This document shows positions 21,004 to 33,300 of a DNA stretch of 64,000 nt, piece after piece. A program made the translations under genes and the position numbers. Every line of letters starts with the position of its first letter. Position 1 is the first letter of the stretch. Below the pieces are notes generated by a model. It searched no databases. It had not been told where the DNA came from and saw only the letters and a program-made list of their open reading frames with translations. The DNA comes from Gliomastix tumulicola (taxonomy: Eukaryota; Ascomycota; Sordariomycetes; Hypocreales; Bionectriaceae): the NCBI GenBank assembly GCA_001599755.1, contig BCHX01000003.1, forward strand, positions 4,251,289-4,315,288. Reading direction: 5' to 3'.

Positions 21004-21765
21004 ATGGTTACGAACAAGGAGCTCAATGACCGTCGAGAGCCTGACTGCCTCGTGGTGTTTGCCGACAAGAAGTACTTCCATGTCGGCTCATGGTTCATGA
21101 AGAGGACCCTTCGACGACATGAGTGGCAATCACTCGGAGACCGACCTGCCGTGCCCCCTGCGGCGTTGCCACAGAGATGGAAAAACGACGCCGCCACCCT
21201 GCGTTTCCTTCGAGAGCACACAGACATTCCACTTCCACCGGCAGAGTGTGCATTCGAGGACGACGGTGCCTTCTATCTGCAGACGCAGTTCGTTGAAGGC
21301 ATCAGCATGTACGATCTGCAACCGGAGCAAAAAGATGTTGTGACGAAGGAGCTCGAACGGCATATCGCGACCTTGAGGGCTCTGCGCTCAGATACTCCGG
21401 GCGTGCCGGGCGAGACCTTGCTCTGCCCTCCTTCGCGCGTCGCCGGCAGCCGGTGGAAGATGCATAGCTGTTGGAAATACCGACAGCAAGGCGAGAAGCA
21501 GGAATTCGTCTTCTGCCACAACGACCTCGGGCAGCACAACGTCATCGTGGATCCGGACACGCTCAAGATCAAAGCAATCATCGACTGGGAGTTTGGCGGG
21601 TTCTGGCCTGAATGGTTCGAGCGGGCATTCTGGAAGCGCACCGGACCGAGCGTAGCGCTCGAGGGAGAGGAAGATGACGCTGAGCGGTGCCGGGAGTGGT
21701 TGATGGCTCACTGTGACGAGGTCGTGATGCGCCATCTTGGAGATGAGGAGACAGTGTCCAGCTGA
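21004..21765 (+). CDS. APH-family phosphotransferase-like protein
   Basis: 253 residues, single exon. It shows the catalytic core of the aminoglycoside/choline-kinase-like fold: FCHNDLGQHNVIV (HxDxxxxN loop) and IDWEFGGFWP (metal-binding DWE in the DFG position). An N-lobe lies upstream, with FLREHTDIPLPPAECAFEDD and a QTQFVEGISMYDL hinge. Such proteins are abundant in filamentous fungi; their substrates are mostly unknown, and antibiotic resistance should not be assumed. The family is usually 280-400 residues, so this one is short, with a reduced N-terminal lobe and no clear Gly loop. An in-frame upstream ATG at 20965 would add 13 residues, CxxC-like and unlikely to be real. There are no close co-directional neighbours. 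Confidence 0.8.
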   Translation: MVTNKELNDRREPDCLVVFADKKYFHVGSWFMKRTLRRHEWQSLGDRPAVPPAALPQRWKNDAATLRFLREHTDIPLPPAECAFEDDGAFYLQTQFVEGISMYDLQPEQKDVVTKELERHIATLRALRSDTPGVPGETLLCPPSRVAGSRWKMHSCWKYRQQGEKQEFVFCHNDLGQHNVIVDPDTLKIKAIIDWEFGGFWPEWFERAFWKRTGPSVALEGEEDDAERCREWLMAHCDEVVMRHLGDEETVSS

Positions 21766-21825
21766 GGCGGAAGTCTGAGAGGGTGCTGGATAGTATTTCG
21801 TAGGAACCATTCTTGTTCTCAGGTC

Positions 21826-22713
21826 TCAGTCTGTTTTCCCAGTCGCCAACCGCTTGCGCACCGCATCCGGACCAGCCGAGTCCTTCTCCTTTAGCAGTAT
21901 CGTGTCGTCATCATCCTGCCCCTTATCGTTGTCCTTCCCGACAACCCAGGTTTCGACAACCTCCTTCACCTCCCTTACAGCATCCTGCTTCTTCTTTGCA
22001 TCCCCCATCTTCCAGACATAGATCGAGTACACCGATACCTCGGCAACAGCGACGACCACCGCGCCGCCCATCGTAAGGAACAGCCTCGCGGGCACGCTCC
22101 ACCACCGTGCGGCAACCCACAGCGTGCCCGCGACGCCCAGGATGCTGACGACGAAGTTGAGGATCAGCATGACCTGGCGGTGGACGTCGTTGTACGTGAC
22201 CTCGTTGTCGCCGATGTCCTCCTTCGAGCCGGGCTGGTTGACGGCGGCGAAGGCCTGCGCCGAGGAGTAGGGGAAGCGCTGGTTGAAGGACTCGCGGGTC
22301 GGGAGGGTCGTCGAGTTGACCATGCGCTCGTATTTACGGGCTTCCTCTTCGCGGCGGAGGCGGGCCATGAGGGCTTTGTACTCGGGGGACTGGGTGTCGT
22401 GCATGTTAGCGAGGGGCTGCGACGAGCTTTGCTAGACTTGGCCTACTGGTTCTGGTTTCGGTGGCGGCGGAGGGATGTAGACTTGGGAGCCGCGGAGTAG
22501 CTGCTCTAGACTGATGGGAGAAGCTCCAGATGACTTCAGAGACCGCCATAGGTCTACAATCTGAGCGTGTGAGATAGGTTTGCCGACTTCGGGATCGGGA
22601 AGTGCAGCCTGGACCTGGGTATCTTTGGTGTCACGCGGGTGGTCGGCAGAAGAAGTCGCTGGGAGGCTGTTGAGACCTTCCACTATGGAAGGCGTCATCG
22701 TGAGGAGGACCAT
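21826..22713 (-). CDS. VMA12: V-ATPase assembly factor Vma12 (TMEM199 family)
   Basis: ER membrane protein that, with Vma21 and Vma22, assembles the Vo sector of the vacuolar proton pump. Exons 22447-22713 and 21826-22389 (276 residues) are joined by a 57-nt intron (GTAGGC...GCTAAC...CCCAG). The joint gives PPPPPKPEP followed by SPEYKALMARLRREEEARKY, which is the family hallmark. The C-terminal half has two membrane helices (MLILNFVVSILGVAGTLWVA and LFLTMGGAVVVAVAEVSVYS) and an acidic/basic tail ending KRLATGKTD. The order of cytosolic N-terminus, hairpin and cytosolic tail is as in yeast Vma12. The start could be 22713 or the next in-frame ATG at 22698. The gene converges with the APH-like gene, 60 bases apart. 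Confidence 0.93.
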
Positions 22714-23366
22714 GATGGAAGCATGCAACTAGCTGATGCTCAGATAAAAGGTGTCAAGAAAAGCATCGTGTCCAAGGAATGAAGCCAGAGATGATGTCGC
22801 TGGAATCCTAAGCTGGTGCCTGTTTCCAAGGTCTGTGCGCAATTACAGCACCTTTTCACCAGGTACATCCGCTGTAGGATGCAGCTCCAGCCAATGGGAG
22901 AGCTCACCACCGCGTCGGGTGGGGCGCATCGGCACCCGGATTGGAACCGTGTTTAGCGAGTCGAATCAGCGCTGAGGGAAAAGTTCGGACCTCGATCCCG
23001 GGAGAGCCTCCAAAAAATTGTTCTCCCATGACACTGGGAGGTCGCCGTCATCCTGAATCCCGAGGCAGCCCGATGCAACGCCGCCTTTCCAAGCTCTAAT
23101 TCCGTCTGCTTATGATTATCCATCCCTCGGCGAACTTCGTAATTGGCCCGACGGGAGTCAATTGCAGCTGGAAGAGGTACCTGCCGAGCGCGAGAAAAAA
23201 AGAGTCAGCGACGAGAATAACCGGCCGAGGTCCTTTCTACGACACAGCGTATGCTCCGATTCGATAATTAGGGGTTGTTTGTCTACGGGAAATCGGTCAC
23301 GGAGTCGAGTTGGATAAGTGAGGGAGAAGGAGTCGAGAGAAAACAGCACAGGAGAGAACTTGAATC
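22714..23366. other. divergent promoter of VMA12 and COQ1
   Basis: About 0.65 kb between two start codons on opposite strands. It holds no frame of note. Shared regulation is possible but not shown. Confidence 0.6.
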
Positions 23367-24884
23367 ATGCAGCTTCGACCAGGAGCGGCCGTCCTCCGGG
23401 ACGCCGCATTAGTCGCCAGGATCACAGCTCCGGCTCCGACGTCAGCCTCGATATGCCACCTATGCCAGCAGTCGTTCCTCAGCTCTGCCCCCACGAGGAG
23501 ACAGCAGCGTCGGGGGATGCACTCGAGCCCCCGACGCGACTCAGCATGGGCCGCCGCGGTCCAGGTGGCATCCAACATGGTCGGCAATGTCGTCAAGCAG
23601 GCCTCGAAGGACCACGGCAGCATGCACATCGATCCGCTGAGGGCGGTAGCGAAGGAGATGTCGTTTTTGACGGGCAACATCCGCAAGCTTCTCGGATCTG
23701 GCCACCCTTCGCTCGACCGGGTCGCCAAGTATTACACCCAGGCCGAGGGCAAGCACGTCAGGCCGCTGATTGTGCTGCTCATGAGCCGCGCGACGCACCT
23801 CTGCCCCAAATCGGTCAGCAACGACAGCCATCAGTCCTCAAGGGGCATCGACGCTTCCATCTCGCCGATCGATATCCTCGCCGACGTGAACCCGGCCACG
23901 CTACCCCTCACGGCACCCGATGCGAAGGACCTCTCCGACCAGACGAACCCCGACATCCTCCCGAGTCAAAGACGTCTTGCTGAGATTACCGAGCTTATAC
24001 ATACTGCTTCCCTGCTGCATGACGACGTCATCGACCATTCTGTCTCGCGTCGCGGCTCCCCGAGCGCCAACTTGGAGTTTGGCAACAAGATGGCCGTCCT
24101 GGCTGGAGACTTCCTCCTCGGCCGTGCCTCCGTCGCTCTCGCACGCCTTCGCAACGCCGAGGTCGTCGAGTTGCTTGCCACCGTCATCGCCAACCTCGTC
24201 GAGGGCGAGTTCATGCAGCTCAAGAACACCGAGCGCGATGAGCGCTCGCCCAAATACTCCGAGGAGACCCTCCGCTACTACCTCCAGAAGACGTACCTCA
24301 AGACGGCCTCCCTCATCTCCAAATCCTGCCGCGCGGCAGCACTCCTCGGTGGCGCTGATGCCGTCACGGTAGACGCCGCATACAGCTACGGGCGCAACCT
24401 CGGTCTCGCGTTCCAGCTGGTCGACGACATGCTCGACTATACCCGCAGCGGCGCCGACCTTGGAAAGCCGGCCGGCGCGGATCTGGAGCTGGGTCTGGCG
24501 ACTGCACCGTTGCTGTTTGCTTGGAAGCAGATGCCTGAGCTGGGTGCTCTCGTCGGGCGGAAGTTTGAGAGGGAGGGTGATGTTCAGAGGGTAAGTTCTC
24601 TTTTTTTCCCCGCAGGCAGACGTCGGGTTGCATCCCGCGTCCCCGCGGCGTTTACTCCAACACCTCAGCCTCACATACCCTTTTCGCCCCCCAAGAAACG
24701 CTTGGACTGACATATTATGCAGGCACGTGAGCTAGTCCTCCAGAGCAACGGCATCGAGCAGACCCGGGCGCTCGCCCAGGATTACTCCGACCGAGCCATC
24801 GCCGCCATTTCAGACTTCCCACCCAGCGAGGCCAAGGACGGCTTGATGGAAATGGCCCTCAAGACGATCAAGCGCCAGAAATAA
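23367..24884 (+). CDS. COQ1: Mitochondrial polyprenyl diphosphate synthase (ubiquinone side chain)
   Basis: Makes the long isoprenoid tail of ubiquinone from isopentenyl and allylic diphosphates on the mitochondrial inner membrane. Exons 23367-24590 and 24723-24884 (461 residues) are separated by a 132-nt GTAAGT...ATGCAG intron. Residues 1-60 are Arg/Ser/Ala-rich, a targeting sequence. The first Asp-rich motif is LLHDDVIDHS and the second is LGLAFQLVDDMLDYT; the conserved GNKMAVLAGDFLLGRAS block lies between. The last exon (ARELVLQSNGIEQTRALAQD, ending KTIKRQK) completes the usual C-terminal helix. Compared with yeast Coq1, a Ser/Asp-rich insert follows SRATHLCPKSVSN, as in many filamentous fungi. 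Length is normal. Confidence 0.95.
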
Positions 24885-26462
24885 ATACTCACATGTACAA
24901 AACGACACCTAGTCCCCTCATATTCAATGCGTCTTCGCCTTTCAGAAACAAAATCGCCACAAAAACCGACCTCATCTACGCTCATCCGCCCAACACACGC
25001 CATTCTGCTAATTCATTGTATCATTATTTGTATTTTTTTTTCTCCCAGATGAGAATGAGGGTTGTATCCGCATTGGGGATGTATTAGAAAGGGAAATGGG
25101 CCAGGGACAAATGTGGAGGTTGCAAGAAACGCTCAGAGCGGGAGGACGTAGGCAGGCTCTTTGTTTGGCGTCTGGTTTTGTGTCAATACTATAGATCCGG
25201 GTTTTGGCCTGGTTTACAGCAATATTACATCTCGGCAGTTCATGTTGGCTCTTTGTCTCCAGCTCTCGTGCTTGTTTGTAGGATGAACCAGCTTTCATAT
25301 TATACAGTGTCATCACACGCGAGTTCATCCCGCTGAATCCATGACAGATGAACAAACGACGGGACCGTAGCTTCTGAGTCAGGTAGGGCTTATGATATTT
25401 AACTTTTCACGACTCCGAGAGTTTGCGTTGTTAGGTCCAGTCTCACATGAAAAGCGTTCCATTCAACGCTGCATAAAGGAAGCCCTCGTATTGAGACCGC
25501 GCGTCTCGCGGGACAATAAGTCACAAGCTCCCTCCCCTGAGGTGTTTTTAGTAATAGACCCTACCACCCTCACCCTCGCGGTGCCTGATCTCCGGTTCGG
25601 AAGCGGATATCCCTCGGCAAGACACATCAGCGAGACGTAGATCACGGGACCGCCACACTTCTATTCTCCCTCCCCTCCCTCCCGGTCGACGCCCATCTGC
25701 CCGTGGTGAACAAGAAAGCAGCAGCAGCAGCAGCAGGCCGGAAGTTGCGGTGAACTCGAAGACGTGATCCCAAGGCCAGAACAAACAAGCGTCCTAGTTG
25801 AAGGCAGGCGCCTCACCTGCCCAACCGCGCGAGACCAGGGGGGTACGCTGGCAAAAAAAGGGGGCCATTGCAGCCCGGGAATGGCTCATCACCAAATCGT
25901 TACGTACAACGGAGCCCGGCCGGCCGACGAGAACTCTCAACACGTTCTCCCTCTCCCTTCGTTCTCATCGGCGGTCCCCGACGAAACTTGGGTCCCCTTT
26001 CACGACGCTAGACATTAGCAAAAAGAGAAATGAGACAATACTAACATTACTAATGAGTCCCCCTACTAGCTTCCCTCACGAGGAANGGCGAACAAAAGGG
26101 GGGGGGGGGGGGGNGGGNGGGNGGGAGAAAGGCGGATGAGCCGGTGGACGGATCACCGTGTCAAAAGGGCGCCATCAAATCCGCGAATAGCATCACTCTG
26201 TATTACTCGATAGAAACAATACGCCCCTCCCTCTCTAGCTGGCTGGCGAGAACAAGCCGGGTTTCATATCGGGCAGGGTGTGGAGAATACAAAAGAGGAC
26301 AGAGGCTGGTCTAAGGCAGCTTGGCTATTGGCTAGTTAGGGGGATGAACCCTTCTTGCTCAAGTGCGATTGATGATTGATGGAGGGGTACAAGGGCCACT
26401 CAGGGTTCAGCGGTGGACAGGACAGGTCTCCCCTTAACGCAGGGTCGATGGTCCGCGTCCGG
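24885..26462. other. intergenic region with assembly ambiguity
   Basis: The 3' flank of COQ1, followed by a long sequence with no gene. A G homopolymer at about 26098-26125 contains undetermined bases at 26114, 26118 and 26122, and there is another N at 26086. The run length is therefore unreliable. Confidence 0.6.
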
Positions 26463-27246
26463 CTTATCGGTCCTAGCGACGCACAATGACACGTGCGAGA
26501 GGGTGTCTGCGAGAACTCTCGTCCCACGCCCCCCTCTATTATGGTAAGAGGGATTTTGGGGGGCTGCGGCCAATGGTCGGATAACTTTTTGGGCTTTTGA
26601 TAAGGGAACGAAGGTTGAGCTCTCCGCCAGAGACAGTGGGATTTTTGTGTGCATACGAGTCTACCTATGGGGGAACACACGGATGGGGGTCAGTCTATGT
26701 ACTGATAAACTTTTGCTATTTTTTTTCCTTTTTCCTCTCGTCATCGGCCGCTGCTTATCATGCCACTCCCAGCCTTCCTCGACTGCAAGTCGCCGGCTGT
26801 CGAAAGGAGACATCATATGCAGAGAGGGTAGCTATCTAGATCGCGGGGAAACGACGAGGATGTTGATAATGCACCCCGCAAAATGGAAGAAGCAGAGAAG
26901 AGTCGTTTTCCATCCTAGACTCGCTCCTTTCCGAGAAGCCATTCCGGGGCGTCGGGGCTCGCCTTATCAGCGGGCGTTGGACTGCGGACGCGTCTGCGAT
27001 CGACGACAGGCCGTTCTGTGCGCTGCCAAACTCAATCCCACCCACCCAACCGTTGTGCTCTCCTCTCACGTAGAGAGTCAAAAGAGAGGGACAGCTATCA
27101 GCCAGCCCGTAGCACGGAAGCCCGAGGGACGGAGATGTGGCACCCCTCCATGAAGGGCACATCCTTATCTTCCACCCGCCCCACCAACAAGCAGCGGGAC
27201 CACCACGGGGGGGGATCCTTTGTCTGTGCGTGGCGTCGCTGATAAG
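26463..27246 (+). promoter_or_regulatory. cluster of GATA sites upstream of allantoinase
   Basis: Six GATAAG/CTTATC hexamers occur at 26463-26468, 26599-26604, 26754-26759, 26963-26968, 27164-27169 and 27241-27246, plus a GATAAA at 26704. AreA/NIT2-type GATA factors bind such sites to switch on nitrogen-scavenging genes when ammonium and glutamine are low, and purine-catabolic genes are classic targets. The closest site lies about 340 bases before the start codon at 27589. Their control of that gene is an inference from position and pathway. Confidence 0.6.
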
Positions 27247-27588
27247 AACGACAAAAGCCTCTCTGGCCCTCCTCGGGATGCTGCGAGTTTCCATTACTCG
27301 ATCGCTCGGGGGGGTGTATGCGTCTTGGATGGAGGAGTGCCGTAGATAGTGCCGTAGTCCGGAACAAAACCCGTTAGACTCCCGGTTGTCCTCGTGGCTC
27401 CTTTTCGTGTCGTTCCCTCATCCTTTTTGAATCTCGACGTTCTCTTCCTCTTCCTTCTCTTACCTCACTGTACTCTGATTTGTATTAGCCAGCACGACTT
27501 CATATCACCAATAGAGCAACACGCATTCCAAGATATCAGTGTGAACATAGACATCAGACCTTCACACAGTTCACGCACCATACCCACC

Positions 27589-29231
27589 ATGACCGTCTCA
27601 GAGCCACTTACCGTCCTCGTCTCGACGAGGGCCGTCCTGACGCTCCCGGACGACTCCCTCCTCCTCACACCTACCACCATCATCCTCTCTCCGCGCACCG
27701 GCAAGATCGTCTCGGTCGAGCCCGCCATCCGCCCAGCCTCAGACTTCCCCAGCACCACGACGTACGTCGACCACTCCCCGCGGATCCTGCTACCCGGCCT
27801 CGTCGACGCCCACGTGCACCTCAACGAGCCGGGCCGCACCGAGTGGGAGGGCTTCTGGACGGGGACGCGGGCTGCGGCGAGCGGCGGCGTGACGACGGTC
27901 GTGGACATGCCGCTCAACGCCATCCCGCCGACGACGACGGTGCGCGGCTTCGAGGAGAAGCTTGCCGCGAGCAGGGGCAAGTGCTGGGTGGACGTAGGCT
28001 TCTACGGCGGCGTGATCCCAGGAAATGCAGACGAGCTGCAGCCACTGGTTGAGATGGGTGTCCGCGGGTTCAAGGGCTTCCTCATCGAGTCTGGTGTAAG
28101 TGATGCCGATGTCAAGAATCATGTTCTCTCCGACTGACAAACTTGCAGGTCGACGAGTTCCCCGCCATCTCGTCCAAGGACATCGCCCTCGCCATGGAAA
28201 CCCTCAAGGACACCTCAACGACCCTCATGTTCCACGCCGAGATGATCCCGCCCATCTCCGACTCGGTCGGTGACGCCGTGCAAGCGTCCGAGCCCCCGCT
28301 GGCCCCCCACGGCGAGCTCACCGCCTACAACACGTTCCTCGAGTCCCGCCCGCCCTCATTCGAGACGTACGCCGTCGAGGAGATCCTCGCGCTGGCGCCC
28401 GCGGCGCCGAACCTGCACCTCCATATTGTCCACCTCTCGGCGACGCAGTGCATCCCGCTGCTGCGGGCCGCGCGGTCGCAGGGCGTCCACGTGACGGCCG
28501 AGACGTGCTTCCACTACCTCGGTCTGGCGGCTGAGGAGATCGAGACGGGCGACACGAGGCATAAGTGCTGCCCGCCGATCCGCGAAGAGAAGAACAGAGA
28601 CGGGCTTTGGGAGGAGATCATGGCCGATGAGTCGTGTATCAACACCATCGTGTCGGACCACTCCCCCTGCACGCCTGAGCTCAAACTCCTCCCGGGCCAC
28701 CTCGACCAGCCGTCCATCTCACACTCGGACTCGGGTATCGACGTCAGCATGCCGGGCGTTGACGACAGCGTGGCAGCTGAGGAGAAGGCACCCGTCGCCG
28801 GCTCCCGCGGTGATTTCTTCGCAGCCTGGGGCGGCATCTCGTCGGTCGGTCTCGGCCTTCCCATCCTGCACACCAAGTCTCAGCAGCGCCTGTCCCGCTC
28901 CCTGGCAGCGCCCAGCATCGTCGATGTCGTTCGTCTGTGTTCGCAGGCGACGGCGCGGCAGGTCGGGCTGCAGCACCGCAAGGGCGGGCTCCGGGCGGGC
29001 ATGGACGGCGACGTGTGCGTGTTCGACGAGTCGGAGGTCTGGACCTTCAGCCAGGGCGACATGCGCTGGAAGAACTGGTGCTCGCCGTGGGAGGGCCACG
29101 AGTTCCAGGGACGCGTGCGGGAGACGTGGGTGCGCGGGCAGAAGGTGTTCGAGCTCGGGGCCAAGCTGGGCGACGGGTTCGTGGGCGGCGCGCCGATTGG
29201 CGAGAGTATCACGGAGAAGAGGACGATCTAA
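27589..29231 (+). CDS. DAL1: Allantoinase
   Basis: Opens the ring of allantoin to allantoate in purine breakdown, feeding nitrogen to the cell. Exons 27589-28095 and 28149-29231 (529 residues) are joined by a 53-nt GTAAGT...TTGCAG intron. Metal ligands of the amidohydrolase fold are visible: DAHVHLNEPGRTEWEGF (HxH), GVRGFKGFLIESGV (the lysine that is carbamylated), MFHAEM and HIVHLSA (His), and IVSDHSPC (Asp). The sequence fits allantoinase rather than dihydroorotase or hydantoinase (HVHLNEPGRTEWEGF). It is about 65 residues longer than yeast DAL1, mainly through a Ser/Asp-rich insert near SISHSDSGIDVSMPG. The frame stays open upstream to 27394, but the leader is CT-rich and the ATG at 27589 has an ACCATGA context, so I start there. 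Its promoter carries GATA sites. Confidence 0.94.
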
Positions 29232-30317
29232 GATGAGAGATGTAATTGCTTCAAAGAAGCTGATGGCAATTTGTGTTATGATTGACGGCCTAGATCTGCC
29301 TTGATGAATTGAAGAAAGAAGTTAAATGGACGGATGGCCAGGAATGCTTGGAGACGTCTTGCCCTTTATGCGGGGTCTGGAGCAAACTGTCCGGCCGGCC
29401 ACTCCACGACAGTAGCACATGTTGGAGAAACCCCCAACTGAGGGTGTCTTGCATCTGTACCTAATGTATGCCGAGGAATGCTACGCAAAGTCAAGGTTAA
29501 ACCGAAGCGTACGTAAGGGTTCAGGTAGATGCAGCCTGGTGCAAACTATCCGTATTCTCATGTCTCCAGCAGACGACCAATTTTACGAGGTGCATCCAGG
29601 TGTCGACAATCTGTTTTAGGCAAGTGCCTTATCGTGTCTTATCGCTCGCTTCGAGGCGGCCGACCAGGATCCACTCAGTCCAAAAGCCAGAAGACAGGCT
29701 CGAGATCTATGATCCATGACACCACCACCAGTTTGGGGTCCAGACTCCAGACTGCCACACGCTCTGGCAACCAAGCTCTTTGGCGTCCAATCTTTCCCCG
29801 TGACAGCCGACCTGTCAGAGCCTGTCACTCGTCCGAACAAACGGCCGGCGGGATATGACAGTGGACCACCACCCGCTTGGCAGCATCCTCCACGGCCAAT
29901 ACGCGTACCTGCCATGGTGCCATCCCTGCACACGTTGCAGTGTCGTGTGGACTGTGGAGGCACGGATGCTGGGACTCCCGGGAGGGGACCTCGGAAACGT
30001 TGAGGCCCTGCGTGCAGATTTGTTTCCTGCAGAGGGACGTTGCTCCTTTTCTCGATGTGACTGCTGTCCTGTCTGACTCTTTCCCCAACTGTCATTACCA
30101 GATCGTTGGGTCGAATGTTTCAGTCCTGCGTCCCGGCCTGGACGTCTCAACCACCTGAGAACGGAAGCGAGCCTGGCACAACCGTCAAGGAGTGATTGAT
30201 TGAAATCCTCTGTGGAGTCTTGGGGATATTGGATATACTCGTGTTTGCCTGCTGCAATATCGGCGCGCGTCAGGATGTGCTGGTAAACGGTCACGACTCA
30301 ACTGTCCCTCAGCAACA
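29232..30317. other. intergenic, no gene seen
   Basis: The 3' flank of the allantoinase gene and the promoter of the ABC transporter. No frame with recognisable motifs, no repeat. Confidence 0.6.
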
Positions 30318-33300
30318 ATGGCCACGACGGTGCGCGAGTCCAGCGATGGCGATAACCTCAAGATCGAGGTGGAGAGCTCCGTCGACGCCGCCTCTGCGCA
30401 CATCCCACAGTCCGGCAGGCGCTTCTCGCTCTCCGGCGCTGGCAATCTCTCCTTGGACGATGTCGAGCCTGTCAGTGTTAGCATCCGTGGCCTTGCGGTC
30501 GCTGTCGACACGGCTCCTTCGTGGCTCGAGCCTAGCACCTACCCAGATCTCATGGCCTCCAAGTTTGACACGAAGCCCCGTATCAAGACGCTGCTGCACT
30601 CGGTCTCTGCCAATCTGCCACCGGGCTCCTTGACGGCCATTATTGGAGGGAGTGGCTCCGGTAAGACGACACTGCTGAACACACTCGCTGAGAGGGTCCT
30701 GAGCTCCCGTCTTAGCCATGGTGGTGTCGCTACCTTCAACGGCGCAGAGGGCGTTCACGCCATCCGTCACGCCTATGTCATGCAGCAGGACATCCTACTA
30801 CCGACGCTCACCGTCCGCGAGACCCTCCGTTATGCCGCCGATTTGCGCCTCCCGCCGTCCATCTCCGCCGCCGACCGGTCCAAGGTAGTCGAAGAGGTCA
30901 TCCTGGAGCTTGGATTGAAGGAATGCGCCAACACGCGCATCGGCAACAGCCAGCATCGCGGCTGCTCGGGTGGCGAGAAGAGACGTGTGAGCATCGGCGT
31001 CCAGCTCCTCGCGAATCCATCCGTTCTTTTCCTTGATGAGCCAACCACCGGCCTCGACGCCACCAGCGCCTTCCAACTCGTGCGCACCCTCAAGAAGCTG
31101 GCACAAAAGGGGCGGACCGTTATCACCACTATCCACCAGCCGCGCTCCGAGATTTGGGATCTGTTTGACAACCTCATCATCCTCTCCAAGGGCAGTCCCG
31201 TCTACTCGGGCTCGATTCCTGCTTGTCTACCGTGGTTTGAGGATCTAGGCTACCAGATTCCTCCCTTCGTCAACCCTGCCGAATTTGTCATCGACATCGC
31301 CGCCGTGGACAATCGCACGCCCGAGTTGGAAGAGGAGAGCACTGCGAGGGTACAGCGACTGAAGGACGCATGGACAGCCGAGAGTGACATGCAGTTCGCA
31401 CCCCCTGAGAAAGCTATTGAAACAACAGGGGCAAAAAGGGGCAGGAAGTCCTCGGCCGACAAGCATGCAGGATTCTTCCGCCAGCTGGCCGTCCTGACCG
31501 ACCGAACGCTCAAGGTGACTTATCGTGATCCCCTAGGCATGACCGCTTCTATCGGCGAGGCCATCTTCATGGGCATCATCTGTGGCTATCTGTTCTTCGA
31601 TCTCGGCACTGACCTTCCCGGCATTCGTTCGCGACAGGGTGGACTGTACACAGTGGCAGGCCTGCAAGGCTATCTCATTCTCATCTTCGAGATTTACCGC
31701 ATAACCATCGATATCCCAGTCTTTGACCGGGAGTCGTCCGAGGGCTGCGCTGACCCTCTGCCTTTCATCATCTCGCGACGTCTGGCGAGGCTTCCCACCG
31801 AGGATCTTCCTGTCCCTCTCCTCTTCGGCACCATCATCTACTTCATGGCCGGCTTCGAGCGGGAGGTATCCAAGTTCTTCATCTTCTTTGCCATCACTCT
31901 CATCAACCATTACATCGCCGTCACGTGTGCTATGACATGCGTTGTCGCTGTGAGGCATTTTGCGGGGGCGAGTCTCATCGCCAATCTGGTGTACACTCTA
32001 CAAAGCATGGCCTGTGGCATGTTCATCCAGAGTGAGACTATTCCTGTATATGTGCGGTGGTTGAAATGGATTACGTACACAGTAAGTCGTCCCTATCCCA
32101 TTGATGCATATTTCCCTGAAACTAAGCTGTGCATAGTTCTTCGCTTTTGGTGCTTATGCCGGCAACGAATTTGAAGGCAACTTCTACGGTTGCCCCGAGG
32201 AGGGAGGTCCATCGAACCCCGTCTGCAGGCAATACACGGGCGACTTTGTCATGGACTCGCTCGGGTTCCCGCCGAACTGGGTTTGGCGTCCGATTGTCGT
32301 CATGCTCGCCTTTGTCGTCTTCTTCGTCGTGCTCTCTACCATCGGGCTGACCTTCTTCAAGGTTGAGATGACCATTGCCCGAGCGCGGACATCAGACACG
32401 GATCTGTCTGCTGGCAAAGAGAAGATGACAGCGAGGTCCATTGCCGAGGTGCGGGCCATCGACGTTGGGCTAGACGAATTCGCTCTGGGTCTGGATAAGA
32501 GGACAGCCAAAGGCAAGAAGTTACCGCCAAAGACGATCCTGCACCCCGTCAATGCCACTTTCCAGGCTGGCGTGCTCAACGTCATCATGGGCCCTTCGGG
32601 GAGTGGAAAGACCTCCTTGTTGAACTCCATGGCCTTACGCCTGCGGAACAGTCTAGGCACCAAGTACCGGCCTTCTGGCAAGCTGACATTTAACGGCGCA
32701 TCGCCCTCGGACTCGGTCATTCGATCAGTGTGCTCGTACGTCTGCCAGGATGACGACGCACTACTCCCATCCCTGACCGTCCGGGAGACCCTCCGATTTG
32801 CTGCAGGCCTACGGCTTCCGTCTCACATGACAAAAGAGGAAAAGTACTCTCGTGCGGAAGACGTCCTTCTCAAGATGGGTCTTAAAGATTGCGCGGACAA
32901 CCTCGTGGGCAATGATCTTATCAAGGGCATTTCCGGTGGAGAGAAGCGCCGCGTCTCCATTGCCGTGCAAGTGCTCACTGATCCACGCATCCTGCTACTC
33001 GACGAGCCCACCTCTGGACTGGACGCATTCACAGCCAGCTCCATCATGGAGGTGCTTCAAGGCTTGGCCAACGAAGGCCGAACTCTGATCCTGACCATTC
33101 ACCAAGCACGCTCCGACCTCTTCAGGCACTTTGGCAATGTGCTCCTACTTGCCCGTGGCGGATCGCCAGTCTATGCCGGGGCAGCTAGGGAAATGCTTGG
33201 CTACTTCAGCAGGCAAGGGTACGAGTGCCCGCAGCATACGAACCCAGCCGACTTTGCCCTGGACATGATCACCATTGATCTACAACAGGAGCAGAGGGAG

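Noticed and set aside
21004..21765. antibiotic-resistance gene acquired from bacteria
   Set aside because: The APH fold is widespread in ascomycetes, and nothing in base or codon use sets this gene apart from its neighbours.
23901..24713. 270-codon minus-strand frame inside COQ1
   Set aside because: Antisense shadow; the COQ1 motifs are on the plus strand.
27394..27588. 65-codon in-frame N-terminal extension of allantoinase
   Set aside because: The sequence is a CT-rich leader with no conserved residues, and the family starts at about the position of the later ATG.
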